The notes: generated by a model from the sequence alone, not told the origin. DNA of 64,000 nucleotides from Cranoglanis bouderius (GCA_023630585.1 CM042559.1:513501-577500), one strand, 5' to 3'. Positions 41,576 to 52,622 are shown, numbered from the stretch's first letter. Numbers and translations are program-made.

Positions 41576-43480
41576 GAGCCACGCCCTCCCCCCCCAAAGG
41601 CGCTTCTCCCAAAGTGCCAAAATTCCTGACCCCTCTGGCGGGCCTGGGCCCCTGGGCAGGATCACTCTGCCCCCCACACAGTCCATAGTTCCCAGGCCAG
41701 AGTGGAGTGTGGCTGGCCGTCCCGTTGGCCATAGGCGTGAGCGAGGTGTGGCTGGCCGTCCCATTGGCCACAGGCATGAGCGAAGCTTGGCTGGCCATCC
41801 CATCGGCCTCAGGCTTGAACGGGGCTGGGAACTTGGCTGGGAACTTGGCATGAGACTCAGCGTGGAACTTGGTATGAGACTCGGCGTGGAACTTGGCATG
41901 AGTCTCGGCGTGGAACTTGGCATGAGTCTCAGCGTGGAACTTGGCATGAGACTCGGCTCGGAACCTGGAACAGAACCTGGAATGGAACTTGACTTGGAAC
42001 TTGGACTGGCACTTGGCTTGGAGCTCTGAATGTAGCTTGGACTGGAACTTGGACTGGAACTTGGACTGGAACTTGGAATGGTACTTGGAATGGAGCTTGA
42101 TTCTGGGCATAGACTGAGGCATGGACTGGGACATGAATCTGGGCATGAATCTGGACATGAACTGGGGCATGAATCGAGGCATGACTCTGGGCATGGACTG
42201 GGACATGAATCTGGGCATGAATTTAGGCATGACTTTGGGCATGAACTGAGGCATGGACTGGGACATGAATCTGGACATGAACTGGGGCATGAATATAGGT
42301 ATGACACTGGGCATGGACTGAGGCATGACTCTGGATATGACTCTGGGCATGGACTGAGGCATGGACTTGAACTAAGACTGGAATCTAAACAGGGACTAGG
42401 ACAGTACCTGGACTAGGGTCTGGACCGGGACATGGACTTGGACATAGACTAGGAATAGGGCAGGAACATGGACATGGACCTGGACTTGGACTAGGACTAG
42501 GGAAGGAACCTGGACATGGACTCGGACTAGTGCAGGAACCTGGACATGGACTTGGACATGGACATGGATTAGGGCAGGAACCTGGACATGGACTTGGATT
42601 AGGGCAGGAACCTGGACATGGACTTGGATTAGGGCAGGAACCTGGACATGGGCTAGGACTTGGACATGGACTAGGACTAGGGCAGGAACCTGGACATGGA
42701 CATGGATTAGGGCAGGAACCTGGACATGGGCTAGGACATGGACATGGACATGGAAAGGAGGTCATGGAAAGGAAGTCATCCCGTGGACCTGTGACATGAA
42801 CTTGGCTTGGGAGGAGGTCATCCCATGGACCTCCAACTCGAACTTGGCTTGGGAGGAGGTCATCCTGTGGACCTCCAGCATGGACTTGGCTTGGGAGGAG
42901 GTCATCCCGTGGACCTCTGGCAGGAACAGGACTGGAGCGGGGGTCGCCATGTTGACCCCCGGCTGGAGCAGGGCTGGAGTGGAGGTCGCCATGTTGACCC
43001 CCGGCAGGAACAGGGCTGGAGTGGATGTCACCACGTTGAACCCTGGCAGGGACAGGGCTGGAGTGGAGGTCGCCACGTTGACCCCCAGTCTGAGGTCCGC
43101 TGAGGAGACCTCCTGCTAGGTCTCTGGCTGGAGCTCTGGGCTGGAGGATGCCAGGTTAACCTCAAGGGGGAGCTCCACTGAGGAGACCTCTGGCTGGGTC
43201 TCCGGCTGGATCTCTGGGCTGGAGGTTGCCAGGTTAACCTCCAGGGGGAGCTCTGCAGAGGAGACCTCCTGCTGGGTCTCCGGCTGGAGCACTGGGCTGG
43301 AGGTCGGCATGTAGACCCCCAGCAGGTACAGGGCTGGAGCGGAGGTCTCCTCATGGACATCCGGCCGGAACAGGGCTGGAGTGGAGGTCGCCACGTTGAC
43401 CCCCGGTCTGAGCTCTGCTAAGGAGACCTCCTGTTGGGTCTCCGGCTGGAGCTCTGGGTTGGCATGCCGCAGAGTGGCCT
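41576..43480 (-). repeat. Triplet-periodic tandem repeats, open on the minus strand
   Basis: Successive blocks have periods of 12 bp (about 42110-42360; units like QFMP/RFMS), 30 bp (about 41860-41960 and 42570-42740; AESHAKFHAE and PSPCPGSCPN) and 42 bp (about 42800-43070; EVHGMTSSQAKF and ATSTPAL types). Minus-strand frames stay open over 317 codons (42362-41409), and the pieces ending near 43394 and 43076 lie in the same frame. Position just inside a putative polypurine tract suggests the 3' internal region of an LTR element. I recognise no domain. The plus strand is also locally open, as expected for such repeats. Confidence 0.6.
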
Positions 43481-43544
43481 GTCTGATGCAGCCCCCGGTC
43501 GCTCACTCCTGGGTCAGGGGCTGAGATGTGCAGGCCGCCACATC

Positions 43545-44955
43545 GGCCAGCTTCCTTCCATTCATTGTACTGACACTGCTTGCGTCAATGGCAGTGGGTT
43601 AATGTTAGGGGACTCGGAAGCATCCCAATTAGTAAAGCTACAGCGGTACTCTGTTCCGCACATGGCAGTTTGTACCGCCAATAAAGTGTACTTGGATTGG
43701 ATGTATCACTCTGCCCCCTCTGTTACCAACATGTCCTGTCTTGTTTGTCATGACAGAAGCAGTCGTTCCCTGCTCTTACTTCCCTTGGGAGACATGCGTG
43801 AGTGTGCACGTGACCCATACACAGAAACGTATCTATGCCCCACTGCCTGTTTGCTGGGTGCGGTTTCTGTAAGCTTAGGCCCTGAGTGGATGCGCAACAC
43901 TAGTGACAGCTGTGACTACCATGCCCTAGCCATACCATACCATACCTATGGTGATAAGGCCTTTCAGGTTAATAGCTCCACAGTTAGGGTCTTCCCCCTT
44001 TGTGTTTGTTCTAACACAGGTTTTGATTTCATTGGCAATATATCAACACGCTGTAACTTTTCACTCCGCGCTGAAGCTCTCTATATTGCCATTCGACCCT
44101 CCTGTAATTCTTCCACTGACTACTCATGTATTGGTGCGGACCGTGTCCTTTTGTCCCTCCCTGACATTGTTGGTAGCACCAGGCCTGTTGCCGACATTTT
44201 TTGGTACTGTGGCCAGGATATGGTGCTCCAAACGCTTCCTGCGGACTGGTTGGGTTGTTGTGGTCCTGTTAGACTAGAAGGAAAAATGTGTGTTCTCTAT
44301 CTTAGTAATTTTACTGGCCATCACGTGTCTCACTCTCATACTGCCCACGCAGCCTCATAGACTGACTATTTGCAAGACAGTGACTCTTCAAACTAGGCTA
44401 ATTGGGCCCCTGATGCTAATGTCACCCTTGGCTTTGCCAGTACCCCTAGAGGAATACCAAAACATCACAAAGCTATTGAGTTAGTAGGAGGAGGTTTTGC
44501 AGCTTTTCTTATGAATGGCGTGCAAATAATTCGGAACACTGCGTGGATAAACTATACTTGGTACAGTCAACAATTTTTCATCAATTATTCAGTAGCTGTG
44601 CTTGGCCTGGTCCGTTAACAAATGCATGCTAAATCTATAATGGCTGCTCAGAACCGTTTTACTATCGATCAGATGAGGGCTCCAAATGAGGGTGTTTGTG
44701 ACATGATTGGCTCAGAATGTTGTGCTGCCATCCCCGTACACACAGGTACTCGCGGGGCCCTCACACAGGTCCTGACCCGGCTTAAGGATCTCCAACAGGA
44801 GTATGTCCACAATACAGGCTTTGGTGCACATGACACGCCTTGGCTATCTTGGCTCTTTTCTTCAGACTGGACTGCCACATTGGTCCATTTGGTGTCTTTC
44901 TTAGCTATTGTTCTCTGTGTTGGCCATATTTGCTTGTTGCATTATTCCTTTAGGC
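43545..44955 (+). pseudogene. Endogenous retroviral env-like gene, broken
   Basis: The surface-subunit-like part (about 43545-44360) is cysteine-rich with about eight N-glycosylation sites and a block FWYCG...LPADWLGCC typical of retroviral Env. It ends at a stop near 44358, after which the match continues in another frame. The transmembrane-subunit-like part has a hydrophobic VGGGFAAFL stretch (about 44480), a second stop at 44615-44617, then a C-x6-CC motif (44697-44723) followed by a hydrophobic membrane segment (about 44877-44945). C-x6-CC is characteristic of gamma-type Env proteins. It is inactivated by at least two stops and a frame change and cut off by a LINE at about 44965. No matching LTR, gag or pol is adjacent. 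It may be a viral relic; domestication is unsupported because it is not open. Confidence 0.75.
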
Positions 44956-44964
44956 AGACGTCTT

Positions 44965-45935
44965 ATTGTGGTCTTCTTCTTTTCCTTTCGGCTGTTCCCT
45001 TCAGGGGTCGCCACAGCGAATCATCTGCCTCCATCTAGCCCTATCCCCTGCATCCTCTTCTCTCAGACCGACTACCTTCATGTCCTCCTTCTCTACATCT
45101 CACATGTGCTGTCCCACTGATGTACTCATTCCTGATCCTATCCATCCTCGTCACTCCCAAAGAGAACCTCAACATCTTCAGCTCTGCTACCTCTAACTCT
45201 TCCTCCTGTCTTTTCCTCAGTGCAACTGTCTCCAAACCATACAACATCGCTGGTCTCACTACTGTCCTGTACACCTTTCCTTTCATTCTTGCTGCTACTC
45301 TTTTATCACACAACAGACCTGACACTTTTCTCCACCCATTCCAACCTGCCTGCACACGCTTCTTCACCTCTTTTCCACACTCCCCGTTGCTCTGGACTGT
45401 TGACCCTAAGTACTTAAAATCCTGCACCTTCTTTATCTCTTCTCCCTGTAACCTCACTGTTCCACTTGGATCCCTCTCATTCACACACATGTATTCTGTC
45501 TTGCTGCTACTAACCTTCATTCCTCTTCTCTCCAGAGCAAACATCCACCTCTCTAGAGTTTTCTCCACCTGCTCTCACTACAGATCACAATGTCAGCCGC
45601 AAACATCATAGTCCATGGAGATTCCTGTCTGACCTCATCTGTCAGCCTGTCCATCACCACCGCAAACAAGAAGGGGCTCAGAGCCGATCCTTGATGCAGT
45701 CCCACCTTCACCGTGAACTCCTCTGTCACACCTACCGCACACCTTACCATTGTCCTACTGCTCTCATACATATCCTGCACCACTCAACATACTTCTCTGC
45801 CACTCCAGACCTCCTCATACAATACCACAGCTCCTCTCTTGGCACCCTGTCATACGCTTTCTCTAAATCTACAAAGACACAATGCAGCTCTTTCTGACCC
45901 TCTCTGTACTTCTCCATCAACATTCTCAAAGCACA
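44965..45935 (-). pseudogene. RTE-type LINE reverse transcriptase, 5'-truncated copy
   Basis: Minus strand: FVDLEKAYDRVPREELW (first catalytic Asp, about 45870), then GLHQGSALSPFLFAVVMDRL, a block reading MMFAADIVICSES where FADD is expected (second Asp of the pair lost), and the thumb/C-terminal part with VQDFKYLGS and MLYGLETVALRK, ending RIRNEYI. Several frame breaks. The 3' end at 44965-45020 (ctgttcccttcaggggtcgc) is the usual 3' terminus of this fish family. It is probably the same family as the endonuclease at 4306-5455. Confidence 0.85.
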
Positions 45936-45944
45936 TATCCCGAC

Positions 45945-46142
45945 AGACTAAAGGCTGTAATTAAAAAAATTAAGACAAATTAAAATAAGGGGGTGATTCT
46001 TTTTCCAACAGTGAATCTGGTTTTTAATTTTTTTTCTGACAAGTTGCACTGAGTAATACAGCTGGATAAAGCAAAAAAGTGTGTCCGTATTCATTTCAGG
46101 CTGAAAAGCAACAAAATGTGATTCTTTTCTATACCCACTGTA
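45945..46142. mobile_element. Tc1 terminal-repeat remnant
   Basis: It ends with cttttctatacccactgta, a Tc1-type terminus with TA, and contains aggctgaaaagcaacaaaatg, a typical inner-repeat phrase. There is no coding sequence and no matching left end. Confidence 0.5.
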
Positions 46143-46254
46143 GAAATACTATAGAATTATTATTACTATTATATAAATATAAAAGCCAATTTAGCATTTA
46201 CTGTGGGTGATTTTGGGTACTTATTGTACTTAGTATTAAGGATCATTTATTGTT

Positions 46255-46895
46255 ACAGAGAAGAAGAAAATGCTCCTGATCCTCCTCACACTTCTTCTGA
46301 GGCCTTCTCCTCCAACACCCACATGGAAGTTTCCACTGCAAAACTGACAGCTCAATCTACTCCTCCTGCAGAGAAGTCAGAGAAGAGGGGTCACTCATGT
46401 GTCACTCATTTGAGCCATTAGGAGAGCCAGTACTCCTGCACCTACAACACAACCTGAACAGGACAGGTGGCACAATATTAACAAGGATGATGTGCCTTCT
46501 GTACAATATCACTTTTCTCCTGACTACACTCCTTTGGTACAGCACACTTCTCTAGAGCCGTTCTATTTTTTTATTTATTTATTTTTTTTTGGTAAAGACA
46601 CAGTCTCTGCAACGACACAAACCTGTATGCAGAGTAAAAGCAGAAGGGTATGTAGACACTAGCCTGAAAATATATAAATTCCTGGGCCTAGTCTTTTACT
46701 GTGGCCTAATAAAGCCATCAAGAGTTTGAGATTTGGGGATAAGTTACATAATTTTCCATTCCCAACCTCTCTCCTGGCATTCTACAGAGTTGAGGCAATA
46801 TTCTGGAACCTGTACATGAGCAACATCAAAGATGAGGTGAGGATGAGAGGGGGGAGTATGGCTCTCTTCAGTCTCCACAAAGGCATTTAACGTAT
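46255..46895 (+). pseudogene. piggyBac-type transposase fragment
   Basis: Plus-strand translation in shifting frames: WHNINKDDVPSVQYHFSPDY (about 46470-46530), then FLGLVFYCGLIKPS (about 46678-46715) and FPFPTSLLAFYRVEAIFWNL (about 46760-46815) with YMSN following. This order matches the N-terminal part of piggyBac/PGBD4-like transposases before the catalytic DDD core, which is missing. An earlier stretch (46203-46421) is low-complexity and may be the acidic N-terminus. No TTAA-flanked ends were found. Confidence 0.7.
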
Positions 46896-46899
46896 TACA

Positions 46900-47510
46900 T
46901 TCTCTTTCATAATGATTTATTGATAATGATTTAGGTCGTGTAGATCATCTCTAAACTGATTTTCACATAAATTCAGAAATAAACAACAACACAAAGATAA
47001 CTTTGTTTGATTTTATTTGTATGATTGTCATAATTTTAGATGATCTTAGATTATCAAAATGATGAAGAAGCACACACACTGGCTACTGTATGGAAAAGAA
47101 CGTAGATTCTTTTGGTGTGCCTCTCACCTTTTAGAAGTGTTTATGGCTGGTTATTTAAAGTAACTGTTTTCAACTTGGAAAAAAATGTGATGGTTATGGC
47201 AACTCTGTGGCACAACACTGGTCAAGCCATCTGCTTTTGCTTTTACACATTTCTGTGAGCCACACAAACAGCAGTGCACACATACCACTATAATTACGAT
47301 AACCAGGGAATAAGCAGAGAGATGTGCTTTCTCTGCAATAATTTATTGATTTTGGCCAGCGGGTTATTATGACAATATGACATTATGATAATATATGATG
47401 CTTGTATTTTTTTATGCTGTTTTTTGTACTTTTTTGTAACAAATATTATAACAACTTGTAATATTTAATAATTGAGACAATGAAACAACAAGATGCACTG
47501 CAAAATCATC
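46900..47510. other. No feature recognised
   Basis: AT-rich non-coding DNA, possibly the interior of the element whose end is at 47515-47615. Confidence 0.35.
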
Positions 47511-47514
47511 ATAC

Positions 47515-47615
47515 AGTATATGAACAGACAACAGTGTACTTCTCCCAAGTACTCGAGGAATACTCAAGTAATTACTTCGAGTACTCGAGTAGGCAAAATG
47601 CCCATCCCTAGTACT
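47515..47615. mobile_element. hAT MITE terminal remnant
   Basis: It contains the palindromic series tactcgagg, actcaagtaa, ttacttcgagtactcgagta and ends atgcccatcccta, the familiar end of vertebrate hAT MITEs. The other end was not found. Confidence 0.5.
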
Positions 47616-47619
47616 AACC

Positions 47620-47985
47620 ACTGCATACTGAGAACATCCCACAAGACCTGCCATTTTGGAGATGCTCTGACTCAGTCATCTAGCCATCACAAAACAGAAT
47701 GTTTTTTGAGAGGAAACGTTTCATACCTCAATTCTTCCAAAAACAAGAAAATGACAGAGCTACATAACCAGATACCCCTAATTGAAAATCAGCAGAAATT
47801 ACAATATTCTAAGACCATGTGTACAGTAGATATCTAACCATTTTGAAACAAGAGAATAATAAGCTGAATTCATAATTCATAACTGTTGGCCTTGAAAATT
47901 AAAGAAAGTAAGTTTTTCACTTGTATAAATGCTATTCAGTCTCCATCTAGCTTAATTTCACATAACCCACAGGAAATGGAAAAAA
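47620..47985. other. Repeat-like non-coding DNA
   Basis: ccattttggagatgctctgac and ctagccatcaca (47650-47690) recall a common fish repeat of unknown class. No frame. Confidence 0.3.
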
Positions 47986-48354
47986 AGCTTTAGATAATTT
48001 TACTCTGAATTATATACTTCAGAGGCAGACCCAAATACAGACATAATTACAGATTTGCCTTGATCATTATCTTGTGATAAAGCAAACATGTTAGACTTCC
48101 TTACTACAACTGGGGAACTTACATTAGCTTAGAAAGCCTTGAAATGGGGCAAGTTTCCTGAGTTAGATGGGTTTTCACCTGAACTATTCTGCAAATTTGG
48201 GACCAAGTGGGGCCTTTATTCCTGAACTCAATTAGTTATGCCATAGTAATGGAGAGATTTTTAGAGAACAATACAGATTGTAAACATCGTAACAGTCCTC
48301 TTAAAGAAAAGTAAACCTCCACACTTAATAGAATTAAAATTATTTGCGAGAGGA

Positions 48355-48775
48355 TATGTGAATCAAATAGAACCATTCATCTGCAAGTTGGTTAATGTTG
48401 ACCAACCAGTATGGCCTAGGCAAGGCATAAGGTCCCTTACCAGAACCTTCAAACTGACTGTCCCTCAGTGGTGGAATGAACTTCTAACCTTAATCCAGAC
48501 AGCAGAATCCGTCACTATCTTCAAAAAACTGCTAAAGACCCACCTCTTCCGTGAACACTTAACTAACCCCTAACTTACCCGCACTTCTGCACTTACAATG
48601 GCTCTTACACCTCTACTCTGTGCACTTTGCTCCTCTAGCACTCAATTAAAAATCTTGTATGATAGCACTACTTGTACTGTTCTCTGCTTGATACATCACT
48701 TTGCTTGTTTTTCCTCATTTGTCGCTTTGGATAAAAGCAACTGCTAAATGAATAAATATAAATGTAAGACCTTTG
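48355..48775 (+). mobile_element. L2/CR1-like LINE 3' end, inserted in L1
   Basis: The frame ending at 48573 has the conserved C-terminus RSLTRTFKLTVPQWWNELL and FKKLLKTHLFREH, then a 3' untranslated region ending cgctttggataaaagc...ctaaatgaataaatataaatg. That tail matches the tails of the SINE at 51443-51628 and the fragment at 56085-56168. Confidence 0.75.
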
Positions 48776-49269
48776 ATATGCTTGAATGGAGCTATTTATG
48801 AGCAGTACTTAACACATTTGGCTTTGGATATGGATTCATCCAAATGATTAAAGCCTCATATTCTAATGCCCAAGTGGTCCTACAAACATACAATATAACC
48901 TAAGAACCATTTCTACTTAAATGGTGGTCCTGTCAAAGATTCCCTCTATCACCAATTCTAGTTGCATTATTCTTAGAACCCCTAGTACAAAGGATTAAGT
49001 ATGACTATTTAATATCACATATGATAATAAATAATATGCACCACAAACTATCATAATATAATATACTTCATTATTTTTCAGATTTTTCTCATCAAATTAT
49101 TAAAACTGTTAGTTACTTTAGTTCATACTCTGGATATAAGATAAATTGGGAAAGAAAATCTCTGCTGGTTCCTTTAAATGAGTCAGCCAAAGGGACACCA
49201 CTGTCTGAGAGCATGCCATTACATTGGCATTTGGCAGAATTTACATACTTGGGGATATTTATTCCTCCT

Positions 49270-49925
49270 TGTTATGTTTTGAATCGATATCCCAGGACGA
49301 GCCCCCAGAAAACTGTTAGGTTTTAAAATATTGAATCTCCGGGTTACAATTCCTAAGAAGAGAGAAAGTGAGAGTACACAAGAAAGACGGCGCCCTCGCC
49401 TTGCTGCACACTTCCTGCACCAAGATCTTGGGAGAGTTTGCCAAATGGCACAGACACACAAATTTCAAATGGCAAATCTCTCATTTACTCAAGGAAAAGG
49501 CAGAGAATATATTATGCTTGACACAAAAGAGAGACAGTGGGTTAACTATCGATTGGCTAGGTGGAAGGCATATTTGCATAGAACAGGAAGCCTATCAATG
49601 TAAGACAGGAACAACATCATATATGGCTTCTAGGAAGCCGTGAAATACAAGATGTTATTTGGGAAAGAATGTAAATGCGTGCAAATGGTATTCGGGGAGA
49701 CAGAGGAATACACAAATGGTGAGGGGCTTCATCTGTCTGTACCGGAGTCAACAGAGAAACAAAGAGAAGAGGTGCCAACACAGGAACCAGGAAACACAAT
49801 AGTCACAGTTACAGTGCTAACAAGGGAGGGGGTGTTCACAGAGAGGACCGGAGGGTAAAGTATTAATAAGGGGACAGAGAGGGAAAAGATTAATACTGAA
49901 CAAAGTGTTCACATTAAACTTACCA
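49270..49925 (+). mobile_element. Solo LTR with CTCCT duplication, inside L1
   Basis: 656 bp from TGTTATGTTTTG to CTTACCA, flanked by a perfect 5-bp duplication CTCCT (49265-49269, 49926-49930). It interrupts the L1 frame after FIPP, which resumes directly after it. Open frames within it have no similarity I recognise. The orientation is not certain. Confidence 0.85.
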
Positions 49926-50344
49926 CTCCTCATTTTTCACAGCTCTGCCATAAAAACCATGTCAAACTTAAGAATGATTTACAATTAGATATGCAGAGAG
50001 ATAGGGTAGAATAGCCACAATTACAGTGAATGTCTTGGACTTCTGAATTATCTGTTTTCAATTCTTCTGATTCTCCTGCCAAAACACTACTTTAAGGAAT
50101 TGCAGACTATGACCTCTAAATTCATTTGGAATTGTAAAAACACACAAATTTGTTTGAAGACTTTGCAATATCCTAAAACTTTGGGTGGGTTGTCACTCCC
50201 GGATTTCAAATCTGGGAGGCCTCTCACCACAAATACACAGGCTTCATATGATACACCGTGAAGATTAATAGAAGACTCATTAGTCACCACTCATATATTA
50301 CAAGTCTTTTCTCAGGAATTAACTTAGCAAGGCCAAGTATTTAG

Positions 50345-50570
50345 TTTTTGCTATACACTGTAGGTATTTGGATTTGAGACAGATAGATGTAAAAATGTAA
50401 ATAACAATATTTGTTTGCATATCTCTTGCTTGCAATAACAGCATCAAGCTGGTGACCCACTGCTATCACCAAACGGTTGTAGTCTTCATTTGTGACGCTT
50501 TGACAAAATATGAAAATTGGACAAAGAGTTGGATTTATCATAAAACTTTCCTCAGGTACCAGACGAGTAA
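50345..50570. mobile_element. Tc1 fragment, family of the element at 62880
   Basis: It shares gtatttggatttgagac with the terminal repeat at 62880 and the phrase catatctcttgcttgcaata with 63092-63111. Truncated; no transposase. Confidence 0.6.
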
Positions 50571-51295
50571 AATATAAAAAAAAAATTGGCTAATATGAGA
50601 CTAGGCTAGTTGGGTGTCGCTAGCCAAGGAGAGGCACAACTAAGCTATCCTTGTATGGGTGAAGCTGTCTGTCCTTATGCTCTGCTCATATCATGTTCAT
50701 GTAACTTGGAGCTCATATAGACATTTACACACTTTGTTTTCCTGCTCAGCATGGAGAGGATGTTAGTGTTTCAGTTTCCACCCCTTTACCGGTAAAAATA
50801 AATAAATAAATAAATAGGTTCAACACATCTATTTTGCCCTCACACTGACTGACTGTGTGAGCTAGTGTTTGTCAGAATTGAGACCTGTCAGCCAATAAGA
50901 GACAAGTATTTCCACATATTTTCCTATAAACATTGTCTGATTGGTCTCGCCCCGAAGATACAAAATTACAACACTACCGTCTCCTTTTACTGACATTCAG
51001 TTATGTAGTGACAATTATTCGGGCTAAAAAAAAAACCTTTGGGGCTACAGCCCTGAATGCCGAGGTCATGGTACACCCCTGGTTTTTACTCACTTGATCA
51101 TCGTATCCTTTTGTGTTGCTCACATGAGCTGGACATCGCTGGACTAACACTACCAAAATTTTATTTTACTGCTCCTAGCCTCCTACACACAGAGGTTTGT
51201 GCCATGTGGGCAGTTTGCTATTGTTTAGCCTAGCGCAGATTGTCAGCATCATAGGACTTTGATCTGCGAAAAAAAAGTCAACTATCAGTGTTGTC
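50571..51295. other. No feature recognised
   Basis: Non-coding, with a short taaa-type repeat at 50801-50818. Confidence 0.35.
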
Positions 51296-51299
51296 ATCT

Positions 51300-52460
51300 A
51301 AAGGTACGCTCACACATACAGCGATTAAATCGCTGTAAGACGCCAGTCACTGTACTGTAAAGTCGCCAGTAGGCGTTCCTACTACTGGTTGCCATAGTAA
51401 CATGGGTGGCGCAACTAGCATTACACTTTTGACAACAAACCAGCGGGCAGTGGTAGCTCAGTGGTTAAGACATTGGGTTACTGATTGGAAGGTCATGAGT
51501 TCAAACTCCAGCACTGCCAAGCTACCACTACTGGGCCCCTGAGCAAGGCCCTTAGCCCTCAACTGCTCAGATGTATAAAATGAAATAATTGTAAGTTGCT
51601 CTGGATAAAGGTGTCTGCCAAATAATATAAACCAATTTTCTTTCTGCTAAAATGAAAAATTTTGGAGGGAGCGCGATCTTATATATAAGTCACTAATGTA
51701 TATATGCATCATATCCTGTGAGATGAAGGAGATGCAGTGTCTACTCTTTGCCACTGCAGCCACCTATCTGTGGCAAAAGCACAAGCGCAAATTAGCTTAG
51801 TTTAGCTTATGGCCTTAGCACGTTTGAAACAAAATAATAATAATGAAACACACACTTTTTGTTGCAATTGAACAAAATCCCGGTGTAGCTACTATCTCAG
51901 TAAGTGAACGTCACCATCAGGGTGTCATTCACTATATGTTTGATAGTGACCAGGAGCCGGACCGCAGCTCTTCAGTCGTGGCCTCTGTGTTTCCTGGGTG
52001 AAGTGTACGGCTTGGTGCTGCTCGTTCCCAGGCGCCGAAGCAGCAACAAGCTGGACACTTCACCCAAGATAGGAGCTACAATGTGATTTTGCTCGATTGC
52101 AACAAAAAGTGAGTGTTTCAATATTATTTATTTTGTTATTATTATTACTTTTTTTGCTTTAAACCCGCTAAGATCCTAAGCTAAGCTAAGCTAATTTGCT
52201 ACTGCCGCAGTGGCGCTGCTTCTGCCAGTGAGCATGGGTGGCTACGGATCACGTGCGCTCTACTATCTTCACTGCCATTGGTAGTCGCTGCACCAAGTTG
52301 GTCTAAATTTGCATGAAGTTAAACTTTTCTCAACTTTCAAAGTCGGTGGACATGCCCACATCTACTTGCCAATGGCCGCCGTTGCTCATGTCGCTGGAAG
52401 ACGCCAGCACTCACTGAAAATTAATGGTCTCTGGTTGCTTTACCTTCAACATTTCTCACA
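51300..52460. mobile_element. Palindromic DNA element of unknown class, with SINE inside
   Basis: The arms 51785-51920 and 52050-52195 are imperfect inverted repeats (caaattagcttagtttagct against agctaagctaagctaatttg, and cactttttgttgcaattga against tcgattgcaacaaaaagtga). The left boundary near 51305 (gctcacacatacagcgatta) resembles a fish DNA-transposon end; the right boundary is not found. No protein. Confidence 0.45.
51443..51628 (+). mobile_element. tRNA-derived SINE
   Basis: 186 bp flanked by AAACCA (51437-51442, 51629-51634). The head carries a Pol III A box (TAGCTCAGTGG) and B box (GAGTTCAAACTCC) spaced as in a tRNA gene. The tail is gtaagttgctctggataaag followed by gtctgcc. The tail is LINE-derived (see 48355-48775). 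Confidence 0.9.
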
Positions 52461-52505
52461 TTATCACATTTTATTCACTATAGTTCAGAAAATGGTAATA
52501 AAATA

Positions 52506-52622
52506 TGACAGGAACTGATGGGTTGGCACTCCATCCAGGGTGCCCTGAGTCCCCTGGGATAGGCTCCAGGCTCCCCACAACCATATGTAGGATAAGCGGT
52601 ACAGAAAAAGGATGGATGGATG
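52506..52622 (+). mobile_element. RTE-type (Rex3-like) LINE 3' end
   Basis: ggttggcactccatccaggg, gataggctccaggctcccc and ggataagcggtacagaaaaa lead to a ggatggatggatg tail. This is the typical 3' terminus of fish RTE elements with GATG-type tails. 5'-truncated. Confidence 0.7.

Larger units (their letters stand above)
47990..50340 (+). pseudogene. L1-type LINE ORF2 remnant, with two inserts
   Basis: Plus strand: the start of the reverse transcriptase with KWGKFPELDGFSPELFCKF (about 48140-48195), later WSYL then FGFGYGFIQMIKASYSNAQV (about 48790-48890), PLSPILVALFLEPL (about 48940-48985), YKINWERKS (about 49140) and FTYLGIFIPP (about 49240-49268), then the C-terminal part with FKELQTMTSKFIWNCK and TLGGLSLPDF (about 50090-50210). 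It is interrupted by an L2 3' end (48355-48775) and a solo LTR (49270-49925). The catalytic Asp pair block is not preserved. The clade is L1/Tx1-like by motif. Confidence 0.75.

Noticed and set aside
41543..42765. A Cys-Pro-Ser-rich secreted, antifreeze or silk-like host protein
   Set aside because: Several frames are open on both strands because of short repeats. No signal peptide or splice context; a position behind an LTR and polypurine tract suggests a retroelement.
51446..51520. A tRNA gene
   Set aside because: Pol III boxes are present, but a LINE-type tail and flanking direct repeats show a SINE. The cloverleaf is not preserved.
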